DNA from: JANSXG01 sp965652425
GTDB lineage: Bacteria; Planctomycetota; Phycisphaerae; Phycisphaerales; UBA1924
NCBI GenBank assembly: GCA_965652425.1
Contig: CBFGVX010000006.1
Coordinates: 1-64,000, forward strand
Reading direction: 5' to 3'
DNA: 64,000 bases
Positions 39,247 to 47,831 of the stretch are shown piece after piece. Position 1 is the first letter of the stretch; each line of letters starts with the position of its first letter. The translations under genes were made by a program, and so were the position numbers. A model generated the notes under the pieces. It was not told where the DNA came from, searched no databases, and saw only the letters and a program-made list of their open reading frames with translations.

Positions 39247-39530
39247 TGGCTGTTCCTTCTCCCCCTCTGCGAAAGACTCATTCCCCCATGGCCGTCGACC
39301 GCTGCGTGTGCCACGAAGTGCCCTTCGAGGACCTCGTTCGCCTGAACCGCGAGCAGGGTCTGTCGCTGGAACAACTCATGGACCGCACCGGCTGCTGCAC
39401 CGGATGCACGAGCTGCGAACCCTATGTCCGCATCGCCCTGGCGACCGGAGAAACCGATCTCCCGGTCATGAACGGGCGCGAGCTTTACGAAGCCCTCAAG
39501 CAGATCGAGTCCGGCCCGACTGACGGCTGA
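39246..39530 (+). CDS. BFD-like [2Fe-2S] protein, end of the B12-riboswitch operon
   Basis: 94 residues; the ATG overlaps the prepilin stop by 1 nt (TAATG). A second ATG at 39288 would give 80 residues and starts right before the domain. Four Cys in the BFD pattern, DRCVCHEVPFEDLV (CxC) and GCCTGCTSCEPYV (CxxC), bind a [2Fe-2S] cluster. BFD domains act in electron transfer (bacterioferritin iron release, nitrite reductase). Position suggests co-expression with the corrinoid-related genes, where a reductant for cobalamin would make sense. This may also be a chance neighbour. Confidence 0.75.
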   Translation: MAVPSPPLRKTHSPMAVDRCVCHEVPFEDLVRLNREQGLSLEQLMDRTGCCTGCTSCEPYVRIALATGETDLPVMNGRELYEALKQIESGPTDG

Positions 39531-39548
39531 GCCGGGTTCGGCTACGCT
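39520..39548 (+). promoter_or_regulatory. Candidate promoter for a leaderless mazG-like message
   Basis: CTGACG (39520-39525), a 17-nt spacer and TACGCT (39543-39548), then only 7 nt to the ATG at 39556. Transcription would start at or next to the start codon, and no SD is present. Confidence 0.45.
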
Positions 39549-39555
39549 TCACATC

Positions 39556-39879
39556 ATGACCGATGCCACCCAGCAGCCGAACCTCTCGATCTCGGACCTT
39601 CAGCGTCTCATCCGCGATCGCTATCACGACACCGACTCGGCCCGGGGCACGCCCGGCACATTCATGTGGCTGATCGAAGAAATCGGCGAGCTGGCGACCT
39701 CGCTCCACGAATGCGCACCGGGCCAGTCACCGACCCCGGAGCAGCGGGCCAACCTGGAAGAGGAATTCGCCGATGTGCTCGCGTGGCTGGTCACGCTCGC
39801 GAACATCAACGGCGTCGATCTCAACAAGGCGCTGACCAAGTACACCGAGCCAGGACGCGTCGAAGGTGTCAAGCACTGA
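39556..39879 (+). CDS. MazG-like nucleotide pyrophosphohydrolase
   Basis: 107 residues. The all-alpha NTP-PPase signature is present: FMWLIEEIGELATSL (EExxE) and NLEEEFADVLAWLVTLAN (ExxxD), the four acidic residues that hold Mg2+. TKYTEPGRVEG is a typical tail. These enzymes hydrolyse (d)NTPs to monophosphates and limit damaged or excess nucleotides. It lies 12 nt upstream of trpA and may share its transcript. Confidence 0.85.
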   Translation: MTDATQQPNLSISDLQRLIRDRYHDTDSARGTPGTFMWLIEEIGELATSLHECAPGQSPTPEQRANLEEEFADVLAWLVTLANINGVDLNKALTKYTEPGRVEGVKH

Positions 39880-39890
39880 GTGCATCATCC

Positions 39891-40721
39891 ATGAACCGAA
39901 TCGAATCCATCTTCATTTCGAGTCGCGACAGCGGACGCAAACTGCTCATGCCCTTCGTCTGCGGCGGTCACCCCTCGCCGAGCGACATGGAGCAGGCGCT
40001 TCCCGCGCTGTGCGAATCGGGGGCCTCGATCATCGAGATCGGCATTCCTTTCAGCGATCCCATCGCGGATGGACCGGTCATCTCTCAGGCGATGCACCTC
40101 GCGCTGGAAGCCGGTGTCACGCCGCGATCGGTCATTGAATCGGTGCAGCGCATCCGTTCGACCCTCAGCGCGGGTGTCGTCGCCATGGTCAGCGTCTCGA
40201 TCATCGAGCGCTACGGTCGGGATCGGTTCATCGGCCTGCTTGCGGACGCCGGTTTCGACGGGATGATCACCCCGGATGTGCCGCTTGAAGAGGCCGAGCC
40301 GATCCTGCACTCGGCCGCGGCCCGCGGGCTCACCTCGAGTCTGCTGGTCTCCCCGTCCACCCCGCTCGAACGGGCACGGCTGATCTGCGAGCTTTCCACC
40401 GGCTTCGTCTATGTCCTGGCCCGCGCGGGTATCACCGGCGAGCAGGGTGGTGGACCTCACTCGGCCCTCCGAGAGCGGATCTCAGAACTCCGGGCGGTTA
40501 CGAACCTGCCGTTGGCGGTGGGCTTCGGGATCAGCACACCGGAGCATGTGTCGATGGTCGTTTCACCGGATGCGGGTGATGCCGATGCCGCGATCGTAGG
40601 GACCGCTCTGGTGAAGCGGATGAGCGATGCGGGACCGGGCCGGGCGGCCGAATCCGCCTCCGCCTTCTACCGCGAACTCGCGGGCGGATTGGTCTCGCTG
40701 GGCAATCGGCCAACCTCGTAA
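39891..40721 (+). CDS. trpA: Tryptophan synthase alpha chain
   Basis: 276 residues. Splits indole-glycerol phosphate into indole and glyceraldehyde-3-phosphate. The catalytic Glu is in ASIIEIGIPFSDP and the catalytic Asp in ADGPVISQA; phosphate-binding Gly residues are in ARAGITGEQGG and AVGFGISTPEH. The start ATG at 39891 gives the family N-terminus (NRIESIF). No trpB or other trp genes are in the window, so the pathway genes are scattered. Confidence 0.96.
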   Translation: MNRIESIFISSRDSGRKLLMPFVCGGHPSPSDMEQALPALCESGASIIEIGIPFSDPIADGPVISQAMHLALEAGVTPRSVIESVQRIRSTLSAGVVAMVSVSIIERYGRDRFIGLLADAGFDGMITPDVPLEEAEPILHSAAARGLTSSLLVSPSTPLERARLICELSTGFVYVLARAGITGEQGGGPHSALRERISELRAVTNLPLAVGFGISTPEHVSMVVSPDAGDADAAIVGTALVKRMSDAGPGRAAESASAFYRELAGGLVSLGNRPTS

Positions 40722-40741
40722 ACCCTGCGTTTTCAGGGTTT
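40720..40741 (+). terminator. Possible terminator hairpin after trpA
   Basis: Perfect 8-bp inverted repeat AAACCCTG / CAGGGTTT around a CGTTTT loop, starting in the trpA stop codon. No long T-run follows, so termination is uncertain; it may instead be an mRNA-stabilising hairpin. Confidence 0.45.
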
Positions 40742-40892
40742 CTGCAAAGGTAAACCGTTTCAGTACACTGTATAGCACTGCGGATCGGCGACTACCCGAG
40801 ACCATTCGCCCCCGACGGCCGCAGTCGGGGCTGGATCTCGTAAGCCATCTGCGGCCCTCTTTACTGTGGCGCGAGACCGCGCTGAGGAACTT

Positions 40893-43091
40893 GTGAGCGA
40901 TATGAGCAGCCGGATCGAAACGATCCAAGCCGTCGCGGGATTTCATGAGATCAAGCCCGTACCGGCGAAGTCCTACGACCAAATCGGTGACGGATACGGG
41001 CGCGATGCCTTCGGTATCCGCACGATGCGGGAGCGCCTGCCCAAGGATGTCTTCAAGAGCGTGATGCGAACCATCGAGCTCGGCGAGCGCCTTGATCCCA
41101 CCATCGCCAACACCGTGGCTAACGCCATGAAGGATTGGGCGATCGAGCGCGGCGCGACCCACTACACCCACTGGTTCCATCCGCTCACGGGCTCGACCGC
41201 AGAGAAACACGACAGCTTCCTCAGCCCCGACGGTCAGGGCGGATCGCTCGCCGAATTCAGCGGCACCCAGCTCATCCAGGGCGAGCCCGACGCGTCCAGT
41301 TTCCCGTCCGGCGGCGTCCGCCAGACCTTCGAAGCGCGCGGCTACACCGCGTGGGATGCGACCAGCCCTGTCTTCATCAGCCGCGGCACAGAGTCCGCAA
41401 CTCTGTGTATTCCCACCGTGTTCGTCTCCTACACGGGCGAAGCGCTCGACAAGAAAACGCCGCTGCTCCGTTCGATCGACGCGGTCAGCAGCCAGGCGAT
41501 GCGCATCCTGCGGCTTTTCGGCACCGATGAGGGCGTGAGCCGCATCTTCGCGACCTGCGGCCCCGAGCAGGAATACTTCCTGATCGATCGGCGCTACTAC
41601 CTGTCTCGACCCGATCTTCTGATGTGCGGCAGAACACTCTTCGGCGCAGCATCTCATAAGCACCAGCAGCTCGACGACCACTACTTCGGCTCCATACCCG
41701 ACCGAGTGCAGAGCTTCATGGTCGAGGCCGAAGCGCGGCTCCACGCCCTGGGCGTGCCCGTCAAGACCCGCCACAACGAAGTGGCCCCGGCGCAGTACGA
41801 GCTCGCGCCCGAGTTCGAGACATCCAACATCGCGGTCGACCATCAGCAGATGACCATGCAGATCCTGCAGTCGAGCGCGCCGAAGCTCGGTCTGCAGTGC
41901 CTCATGCACGAGAAGCCCTTCGCCGGTGTCAACGGTTCGGGCAAGCATGTGAACTGGTCGCTCTCGACCAACACGGGGACGAACCTGCTCGATCCTCGCG
42001 ACGAGACGCACACGAACATGCAGTTCCTCGTCGTGCTCGCGGCGGTCATCCGCGCGGTCGACCTGCACGCGGACCTGCTGCGCGCCTCGATCGCTTCGGC
42101 GTCGAACGATCACCGTCTGGGCGCGAACGAGGCCCCGCCGGCGATCATCTCGATCTTCCTCGGCGACATGCTCACCGATATCGTCAACCAGATCGAGAAG
42201 GGGTCCGCGACAAGCACCAAGAAGGGCTCCGCGATGGATCTGGGTGCACGCACCCTGCCTCAGATCCCGCGTCACTCGGGCGACCGAAACCGCACAAGCC
42301 CGTTCGCCTTCACCGGCAACAAGTTTGAGTTCCGCGCGGTCGGTTCGAGTTCGTCCATCGCATGGCCGAACGCCGTGATCAACACCATCGTGGCGGAATC
42401 GCTCGATCACATCGCGACGGAACTGGAGATAGCGGTCGGAGCCAACCCCACCGATGCCAAGCTCAAAGCCGCGGTGAAGAAGCTGCTCAAGCAGGTCATC
42501 AAGGAACACAAGCGGATCCTGTTCGATGGCGATAACTACTCGAAGGAGTGGCACGACGAGGCCGAGAAGCGAGGACTTCCCAACCTGAAGGACACGGTCG
42601 ACGCGCTCGATCCTCTGAAGACCAAGAAAGCCAAGGATCTCTTCAAGAAGTACGGCGTGCTCAACCCCGTCGAACTCGATGCACGATACGAGACCTACAT
42701 CGAGCAGTACGCCTCCAAGATCCGCATCGAGGCCGACACGATGATCTCGATCGCCTCGAACATGATCCTGCCCGCGGCGATCCGCTACCAGGGCCAGGTG
42801 GCCCAGGCAGTGTCGGCAACCTGCTCGGCGGATGTGGACTGCGAAGAGCTTCGGGCCTCGCTCCGCGATCTTTCGGAGTTGGTCTGCCAGCTCCGGGCGA
42901 ACACCTGCAGATTGCAGGAGCTCACCGACAAGCAGCGGGATCTGCACGGCTACACGGCCGCGGCGTATCTTCGTGACGAGGTGCTCCCTGCCATGGGAGA
43001 ACTCCGTGCCGTCGCCGACACCCTCGAAAATCTGGTCGCCGACGACCTGTGGCCCCTGCCGAAGTACCGCGAGATGCTGTTCATCAAGTGA
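40893..43091 (+). CDS. glnN: Glutamine synthetase, type III
   Basis: About 732 residues, the large GSIII form found in Bacteroidetes, cyanobacteria and planctomycetes. ATP-dependent amidation of glutamate. Diagnostic text: THWFHPLTGSTAEKHDSF, GEPDASSFPSGG, FATCGPEQEYFLIDR (metal-binding Glu), TRHNEVAPAQYELAP, NGSGKHVNWSLSTNTGTNLL and GNKFEFRAVGSSSS. GAGGA lies 4 nt before GTG 40893; the ATG at 40902 and the GTG at 40866 are alternatives. It ends at a clear terminator (43113). Confidence 0.96.
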   Translation: MSDMSSRIETIQAVAGFHEIKPVPAKSYDQIGDGYGRDAFGIRTMRERLPKDVFKSVMRTIELGERLDPTIANTVANAMKDWAIERGATHYTHWFHPLTGSTAEKHDSFLSPDGQGGSLAEFSGTQLIQGEPDASSFPSGGVRQTFEARGYTAWDATSPVFISRGTESATLCIPTVFVSYTGEALDKKTPLLRSIDAVSSQAMRILRLFGTDEGVSRIFATCGPEQEYFLIDRRYYLSRPDLLMCGRTLFGAASHKHQQLDDHYFGSIPDRVQSFMVEAEARLHALGVPVKTRHNEVAPAQYELAPEFETSNIAVDHQQMTMQILQSSAPKLGLQCLMHEKPFAGVNGSGKHVNWSLSTNTGTNLLDPRDETHTNMQFLVVLAAVIRAVDLHADLLRASIASASNDHRLGANEAPPAIISIFLGDMLTDIVNQIEKGSATSTKKGSAMDLGARTLPQIPRHSGDRNRTSPFAFTGNKFEFRAVGSSSSIAWPNAVINTIVAESLDHIATELEIAVGANPTDAKLKAAVKKLLKQVIKEHKRILFDGDNYSKEWHDEAEKRGLPNLKDTVDALDPLKTKKAKDLFKKYGVLNPVELDARYETYIEQYASKIRIEADTMISIASNMILPAAIRYQGQVAQAVSATCSADVDCEELRASLRDLSELVCQLRANTCRLQELTDKQRDLHGYTAAAYLRDEVLPAMGELRAVADTLENLVADDLWPLPKYREMLFIK

Positions 43092-43112
43092 GAGTCCACC
43101 CCTAGCGACCTC

Positions 43113-43135
43113 AAGGCCGGCCCTCCGGCCTTTTT
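43113..43135 (+). terminator. Rho-independent terminator of the glutamine synthetase gene
   Basis: AAGGCCGG (43113-43120), CCCT loop, CCGGCCTT (43125-43132) and a T-run reaching 43135. Confidence 0.9.
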
Positions 43136-43200
43136 CATGCCCATGGAGCGCTCCCGATCCAGCGAGCCAGCACCGATTCCAGCTACCATGCACCCATTCC

Positions 43201-43273
43201 GGCCCCGTAGCTCAGCGGTTAGAGCAGACGACTCATAATCGTTTGGTCCTCGGTTCGAATCCGAGCGGGGCTA
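43201..43273 (+). tRNA. tRNA with CAU anticodon, probably tRNA-Ile2 (k2CAU)
   Basis: All four arms fold: the acceptor GGCCCCG pairs with CGGGGCT, the anticodon stem GACGA with TCGTT, and the T arm reads CTCGG-TTCGAAT-CCGAG. The anticodon CAT is at 43234-43236 in the loop CTCATAA. CAU is shared by elongator tRNA-Met and tRNA-Ile2. The body (GGCCCC...GACGACTCATAATCGTT) resembles bacterial tRNA-Ile2 more than elongator Met, so I favour Ile2, whose C34 is changed to lysidine by TilS. The CCA end is not encoded. Confidence 0.9.
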
Positions 43274-43354
43274 TTGCGATTCATTCTCGCGAAGTGGTCG
43301 TGGTCCTTGTGATCGGGCGAATTCGGGGTATGTTTCCTCTACGGAGGAACCCCT

Positions 43355-44569
43355 ATGGCCATGTCCATGTTCCAACGATTGGCATGCATGTGTTCGCTGG
43401 CCCTGATTGCTCAAGCCGGTGCGGCGGCACCCGTGTTCTCAGTCGCACCGGGAGGACCATCTGGACTCGACCCGGACAAGGTGTATCGTCCTGCGCCGGG
43501 CGGACCTGCTCCGATCGGGGGGGGCGATGGATCGGGGCTTGGACTGCCCGGTGATGATATCGACGGTCTCTCGACCTCGATCACCGATGAGGAATGGGTG
43601 TTCTGCTGGTCGGTCGCCCCCGGCTCCACGGGGGCCCTTCTGCATGTTCGAGGGTCCCTGCCGCCGTTTTCTCTGTCGGACCAGAGCGCGAACAATCAGC
43701 AGGCCGGAGACGGGTTCATCACGACCGAGGCATGGAACACGGGCGGCCTTGTACCCGGTCTCGGCTTCGGTCTATTCAGCAATGCCCTGGCAATCAATCA
43801 GGGCGGGAACTATTTCATGACGCTCGGCCTGCTCCCCGATGTGGATCCGAGCGTGAGTCTTCCCGACGGGACGGCGCTGGATGATCTGGATGCCGAAACC
43901 GGACCCTTTGATCCGGACCTGCCGACGCCGCCACTCTATTTTTCGGTCTCGCAATCGTCACCATCGCTCGCGAATCTCCCGGCTGGACTTCCGCCTTCCG
44001 GAGCGGACATTTTCTTTGATCCGGATATCACGGTTGGGGGCGATGAGCAGCTTTTCGCCGCGGCGGGATGGCTCGGGTTGATCGCGACTCCTGATCCCTC
44101 GTTCAATGACGACATCGACGGCCTCGTCGTTCATGATGCGGATGGTTCGGGAATCTTCGATCCACTAGCCGGGGACTATGTCATCTTCTCGCTCAGACCG
44201 GAGTCACCGACCCTGTTCAAGTTCGGAGCGTCGGCCGGGGATCTGTTCATCAGCGACATCAAGGGCTTGCGGCTACTCGTTCTTGGATCGCAGATGGGCC
44301 TGTCCTCTGATGATGACTTGAACGCGGTACGGACCGTTGCGTTGATCGGTCCGGATGTGCCGAGCACCTTCGCGACTCTCTTCGGCGAGGCGGGATGCCC
44401 CGGTGACGCCAGCGGCGATCTTCGCGTCGACCTTGACGACCTGAACATCGTGCTGACCGGGTTCGGAACCCCCGGGCCGAAGGGAGATATCGACGGGAAC
44501 GGGACGGTCGATTTGGATGACCTGAACCTGGTTCTTGTCCATTTCGGCGAATCCTGTGAAGCCAAATGA
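43355..44569 (+). CDS. Secreted protein with C-terminal dockerin-like repeats
   Basis: 404 residues. The signal peptide is MAMSMFQRLACMCSLALIAQAGAA split over the first 24 residues. CGGAGGA about 7 nt upstream fixes the ATG at 43355. The central region is Gly/Pro/Asp-rich (GLGLPGDDIDGLS, DPDITVGGDEQLFAAAGW) without a recognised domain. Two calcium-loop repeats end the protein: DASGDLRVDLDDLNIVLTGF and DIDGNGTVDLDDLNLVLVHF, nearly the same as those of the 27215-28039 protein, so the two share an anchoring or docking system. Confidence 0.72.
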   Translation: MAMSMFQRLACMCSLALIAQAGAAAPVFSVAPGGPSGLDPDKVYRPAPGGPAPIGGGDGSGLGLPGDDIDGLSTSITDEEWVFCWSVAPGSTGALLHVRGSLPPFSLSDQSANNQQAGDGFITTEAWNTGGLVPGLGFGLFSNALAINQGGNYFMTLGLLPDVDPSVSLPDGTALDDLDAETGPFDPDLPTPPLYFSVSQSSPSLANLPAGLPPSGADIFFDPDITVGGDEQLFAAAGWLGLIATPDPSFNDDIDGLVVHDADGSGIFDPLAGDYVIFSLRPESPTLFKFGASAGDLFISDIKGLRLLVLGSQMGLSSDDDLNAVRTVALIGPDVPSTFATLFGEAGCPGDASGDLRVDLDDLNIVLTGFGTPGPKGDIDGNGTVDLDDLNLVLVHFGESCEAK

Positions 44570-44622
44570 ATCAGATTTGCTCTGCGTGGTACGCGGACCA
44601 TGATCGAGTGACCAGGCAGGAT

Positions 44623-44652
44623 ATGACGGCACACAATCCCTACCGCTATACT
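44623..44652 (+). promoter_or_regulatory. Candidate promoter for the ECF sigma gene, leaderless
   Basis: ATGACG (44623-44628), an 18-nt spacer and TATACT (44647-44652), then 8 nt to the GTG at 44661. The transcription start would coincide with the start codon; no SD is present. Confidence 0.45.
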
Positions 44653-44660
44653 GGGCATTC

Positions 44661-45293
44661 GTGGTCGAATCTCAGGACTTCAGCACACTGATGCGTGCCG
44701 CTCGCTCCGGCGACGAGGGGGCAATCTCGAAACTTCTGCTGAAGGTCTCGCCGGAGTTGCAACGGCGTATCGAAGCGAAAATCGGCCATCCATACCGATC
44801 CCTGCTCGATGCGGAGGATGTGCTGCAGATCACATACATCGAAGCGATGTTGTATCTGGACCGTTTCGATGACCATGCCGATGAGCGGGCGTTCGCGGCT
44901 TGGCTGCTCAGGATCGCTGAACACAACCTCACCGATGCCATACGCGGGCTTGAGGCCGCCAAACGCCCTTCACCTACACAGAGAGTTCGGAAACGCACGA
45001 TACACGAATCCTACGACTCGCTGATCGTCTGCCTCGGCGCAACCCGGACCACACCCAGCAGGATCGCGGGGACTTGTGAAGCGATCGAGCACCTCGAACG
45101 CGCCATCGCATCGCTTCCACCCGACTATGCCGAGGCCGTACGAGCCGTCGACATCGAACAAAGACCCGTCCGCGTAGTAGCCGAGAGTATGGGGAGATCG
45201 TGCGGTGCCATCTACATGCTCCGATCGCGTGCCCACGATGCGCTGCGAGAATCGCTCGGATCCGCGTCCCAACTGTTCAGTTTCGAGGGCTGA
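44661..45293 (+). CDS. ECF-type RNA polymerase sigma factor
   Basis: 210 residues. Region 2 is LLDAEDVLQITYIEAMLYLD and region 4 is LPPDYAEAVRAVDIEQRPV followed by SMGRSCGAIYMLRSRAHDALR. An 80-residue linker contains a basic stretch (RVRKRTIHESYDS). It belongs to the group whose gene is followed by a membrane Ser/Thr kinase, here 3 nt downstream. The kinase probably controls the sigma factor in place of an anti-sigma factor; this is known for other planctomycete ECF groups and inferred here. Confidence 0.9.
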   Translation: MVESQDFSTLMRAARSGDEGAISKLLLKVSPELQRRIEAKIGHPYRSLLDAEDVLQITYIEAMLYLDRFDDHADERAFAAWLLRIAEHNLTDAIRGLEAAKRPSPTQRVRKRTIHESYDSLIVCLGATRTTPSRIAGTCEAIEHLERAIASLPPDYAEAVRAVDIEQRPVRVVAESMGRSCGAIYMLRSRAHDALRESLGSASQLFSFEG

Positions 45294-45296
45294 CTC

Positions 45297-47804
45297 ATGA
45301 CCGACCCGCCCGATCCCGGTCCGCACCCGCCCTCCAGGCATGACGATTTGATCGCCAAGGCCCTTGAGCAGGCAAGGGCCGCGCGAGGCAAGGGGCTTGC
45401 TTCCGGTTTCGATGCATCCTCGGTGCAGATTCCGGGTTACCGAATTCTCTCCGAGATTCACCGCGGCGGGCAGGGCGTGGTGTACAAAGCGGTGCAGGAC
45501 GGCACGCGCCGGACCGTCGCCATCAAGCTCATGCTGCAGGGGGCGTTCTCCGGTGACCGGGAGCGTGCCCGCTTCGAGCGGGAAATCCGCGTGCTCTCGC
45601 AGATCCGCCATCCCGGCATCGTCTCGATCTACGAATCCGGAGAGACCAATGGACTCGTGTTCTATGTCATGGAGTATGTCTCCGGACGGTCGCTGCATGA
45701 GTACCTGCGGCATGCCACACCCCAAATGCGCGAGCGGCTCGATCTGTTCGCACGGATCTGCGAAGCGGTCCACGCAGCGCACCTGCAGGGCGTGATTCAT
45801 CGGGATCTCAAGCCCGACAACATCCGGATTGATTCCACCGGCTCGCCACACATTCTCGACTTCGGCCTGGCCAAGGTCGCGGGCTCGGTTCCGGAAAACG
45901 AATCCGGCGAACCGGTCATGATGACGATGACCGGTCAGTTCGTCGGCTCGCTGCCGTGGGCTTCGCCCGAACAGGCCGAGGGGATCGCGTCGAGGATCGA
46001 CATCAGGACCGATGTGTACTCGCTGGGAGTCGTGCTGTACCAGATGCTTACGGACCGATTCCCCTACCGGGTCGAGGGCACGACCCGTGAGGTCCTGACC
46101 TCGATCGCCGAGTCCAGCCCGCAGCGCCCGCGATCGCTCGACCGCAGTATTTCGTCCGAAGTCGAGACGATCACGCTCCGCGCGCTCGCGAAGGACCGGG
46201 ATCGTCGGTACCAATCCGCTGGCGAACTCGCCCGGGACATCCGCCGCTACCTGAATGGAGAGCCGATCCTCGCTCGCTCGGACAGCATTTCGTATGTGCT
46301 TCGCAAGAGCATCGCGCGGCACAAACTCGCCGCATCGTCCGCAGCCGTCATCCTCATTACCATCGCGGGGTTCGGCGTAGGGATGACCGTGCTGTGGAAT
46401 CTGGCTTCCTCCCGTGGAGACCAGCTCGAAACTGCGCTCCAGCAGCGCGATGCGGACCTCGACTACCTGCTGGATGTGCTTTTCGGAGGGGACGACCTGC
46501 GCCAGTTCGCACGCGATCGTAAGGTTCGGGATGTGGTTGACGAATTGTCTGCAACCGTAGACACCCGCTTCGAAAGCGATCCGGTCCGGCTGGCGACTCT
46601 CCACGAAATGCTCGGCCGTTCTTACCGAGCGTTCGTCACTCCCGAACGGGCCGTGCCGCATCTCGAGCGAGCGATCGCTCTCAGGACTGAACTGTACGGT
46701 CCGGGCCACGATCTCACGCTGGGTTCGATGAACACGCTCGCGGAAGTTCTCAAGGACCAAGGCAGCTACAACACGGCGATCGCGTTGTACGAACAAATCG
46801 AACGCACGCTGCGCGAAGCCACGCCAACGGAAGCCGTTCAACGCCGCCGGCTCGCGACGGTCATATCCAATCGAGCCCGGCTGCTGGAACTGCTTGAGCG
46901 GATGGTGGATGCGAAATCCGCGTTTGATGAAGCCATTCTTTTGCTACAGCAGGACCCAGATGATCCGACTTCTCAGCGCCTTCTGCTTTTCGCTCAGGGG
47001 CATCGCGCCGGCATCGACTCCCAGATGGGCCATCGGAAAGCCGCCGCCGAGGAGATGCGACGGGTGCATCACGAGATTACCCTGGCGTTCGGAGCCGAGC
47101 ATCCAGCGACGCGAACCAGTTCGATCAAATTGGCCTCACTGCTGATCGAAACGGGGGAACCGAACGATGCGCTGGCTATATTGCAAGCCATCCCCGTCTC
47201 ATCCTCGAGCATCGAAGGAAAGGCAGTGCTGGCATACGCCACGGCCATGCAATCCGGCCCGGAGGAAGCAGTACGGTTTCTTGATGCCCAGGATCACCAT
47301 GTGGATCTGGTTCTCTGCAAAGCGAGGATCCTGCTCGATTGCGAGCGGCACTCGGATGCGCTGGAAGCCATCGCACTGATTGGCGCAGAGGAATTGTCTG
47401 CCCAGCAGGTATTCCGTCACGCACTCCTCCAATGCCGAGCAGCATCATTCGCTTCGCCTTCGATCCAGCATCTTGAGCGAGTCGTTTCCGAGCAATTTGA
47501 TCCGCATTCGTCCGCGGCGTGGTACGCCCAAGGGCTGAGTGAGTACTCCTCGGTTCAGCAGTCGAAGAGATACGGTGAGGCAGCCAAGACGATCGGTCGC
47601 CTTGCTTCACTGATCGGAGACACCACTGGTTCGAAGCATGAGTATGTCGTCCGCCTGGAAGCGATGCGAGCGATCTGCCTTGAGTCAGACGGCCGAGCGG
47701 ATGAGGCCCGAACAGTTCGGTCTGATCTGTTGGATTGGGCCTCGCGAGAGTGCGGACCGTATCATCCGCTCACCGTCCATCTCGCTGGACGGGACACGCC
47801 CTGA
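45297..47804 (+). CDS. Membrane-bound Ser/Thr protein kinase with TPR-like extracytoplasmic domain
   Basis: 835 residues. The N-terminal kinase (about 45-320) is intact: GGQGVVYKA, VAIKLM (Lys), IHRDLKPDN, LDFGLAKVAG and SLPWASPEQAEG. One membrane segment near 343-367 (AVILITIAGFGVGMTVLW) separates it from a large C-terminal helical region with tetratricopeptide-like repeats (GRSYRAFVTPERAVPHLERA, then ALRTELYGPGHDLTLG), typical of sensor or scaffold domains. It is coupled to the ECF sigma gene. The TPR part could sense proteins outside the membrane. Confidence 0.9.
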   Translation: MTDPPDPGPHPPSRHDDLIAKALEQARAARGKGLASGFDASSVQIPGYRILSEIHRGGQGVVYKAVQDGTRRTVAIKLMLQGAFSGDRERARFEREIRVLSQIRHPGIVSIYESGETNGLVFYVMEYVSGRSLHEYLRHATPQMRERLDLFARICEAVHAAHLQGVIHRDLKPDNIRIDSTGSPHILDFGLAKVAGSVPENESGEPVMMTMTGQFVGSLPWASPEQAEGIASRIDIRTDVYSLGVVLYQMLTDRFPYRVEGTTREVLTSIAESSPQRPRSLDRSISSEVETITLRALAKDRDRRYQSAGELARDIRRYLNGEPILARSDSISYVLRKSIARHKLAASSAAVILITIAGFGVGMTVLWNLASSRGDQLETALQQRDADLDYLLDVLFGGDDLRQFARDRKVRDVVDELSATVDTRFESDPVRLATLHEMLGRSYRAFVTPERAVPHLERAIALRTELYGPGHDLTLGSMNTLAEVLKDQGSYNTAIALYEQIERTLREATPTEAVQRRRLATVISNRARLLELLERMVDAKSAFDEAILLLQQDPDDPTSQRLLLFAQGHRAGIDSQMGHRKAAAEEMRRVHHEITLAFGAEHPATRTSSIKLASLLIETGEPNDALAILQAIPVSSSSIEGKAVLAYATAMQSGPEEAVRFLDAQDHHVDLVLCKARILLDCERHSDALEAIALIGAEELSAQQVFRHALLQCRAASFASPSIQHLERVVSEQFDPHSSAAWYAQGLSEYSSVQQSKRYGEAAKTIGRLASLIGDTTGSKHEYVVRLEAMRAICLESDGRADEARTVRSDLLDWASRECGPYHPLTVHLAGRDTP

Positions 47805-47831
47805 ATCAGAGTACCGCCGCAAGGACGCACC

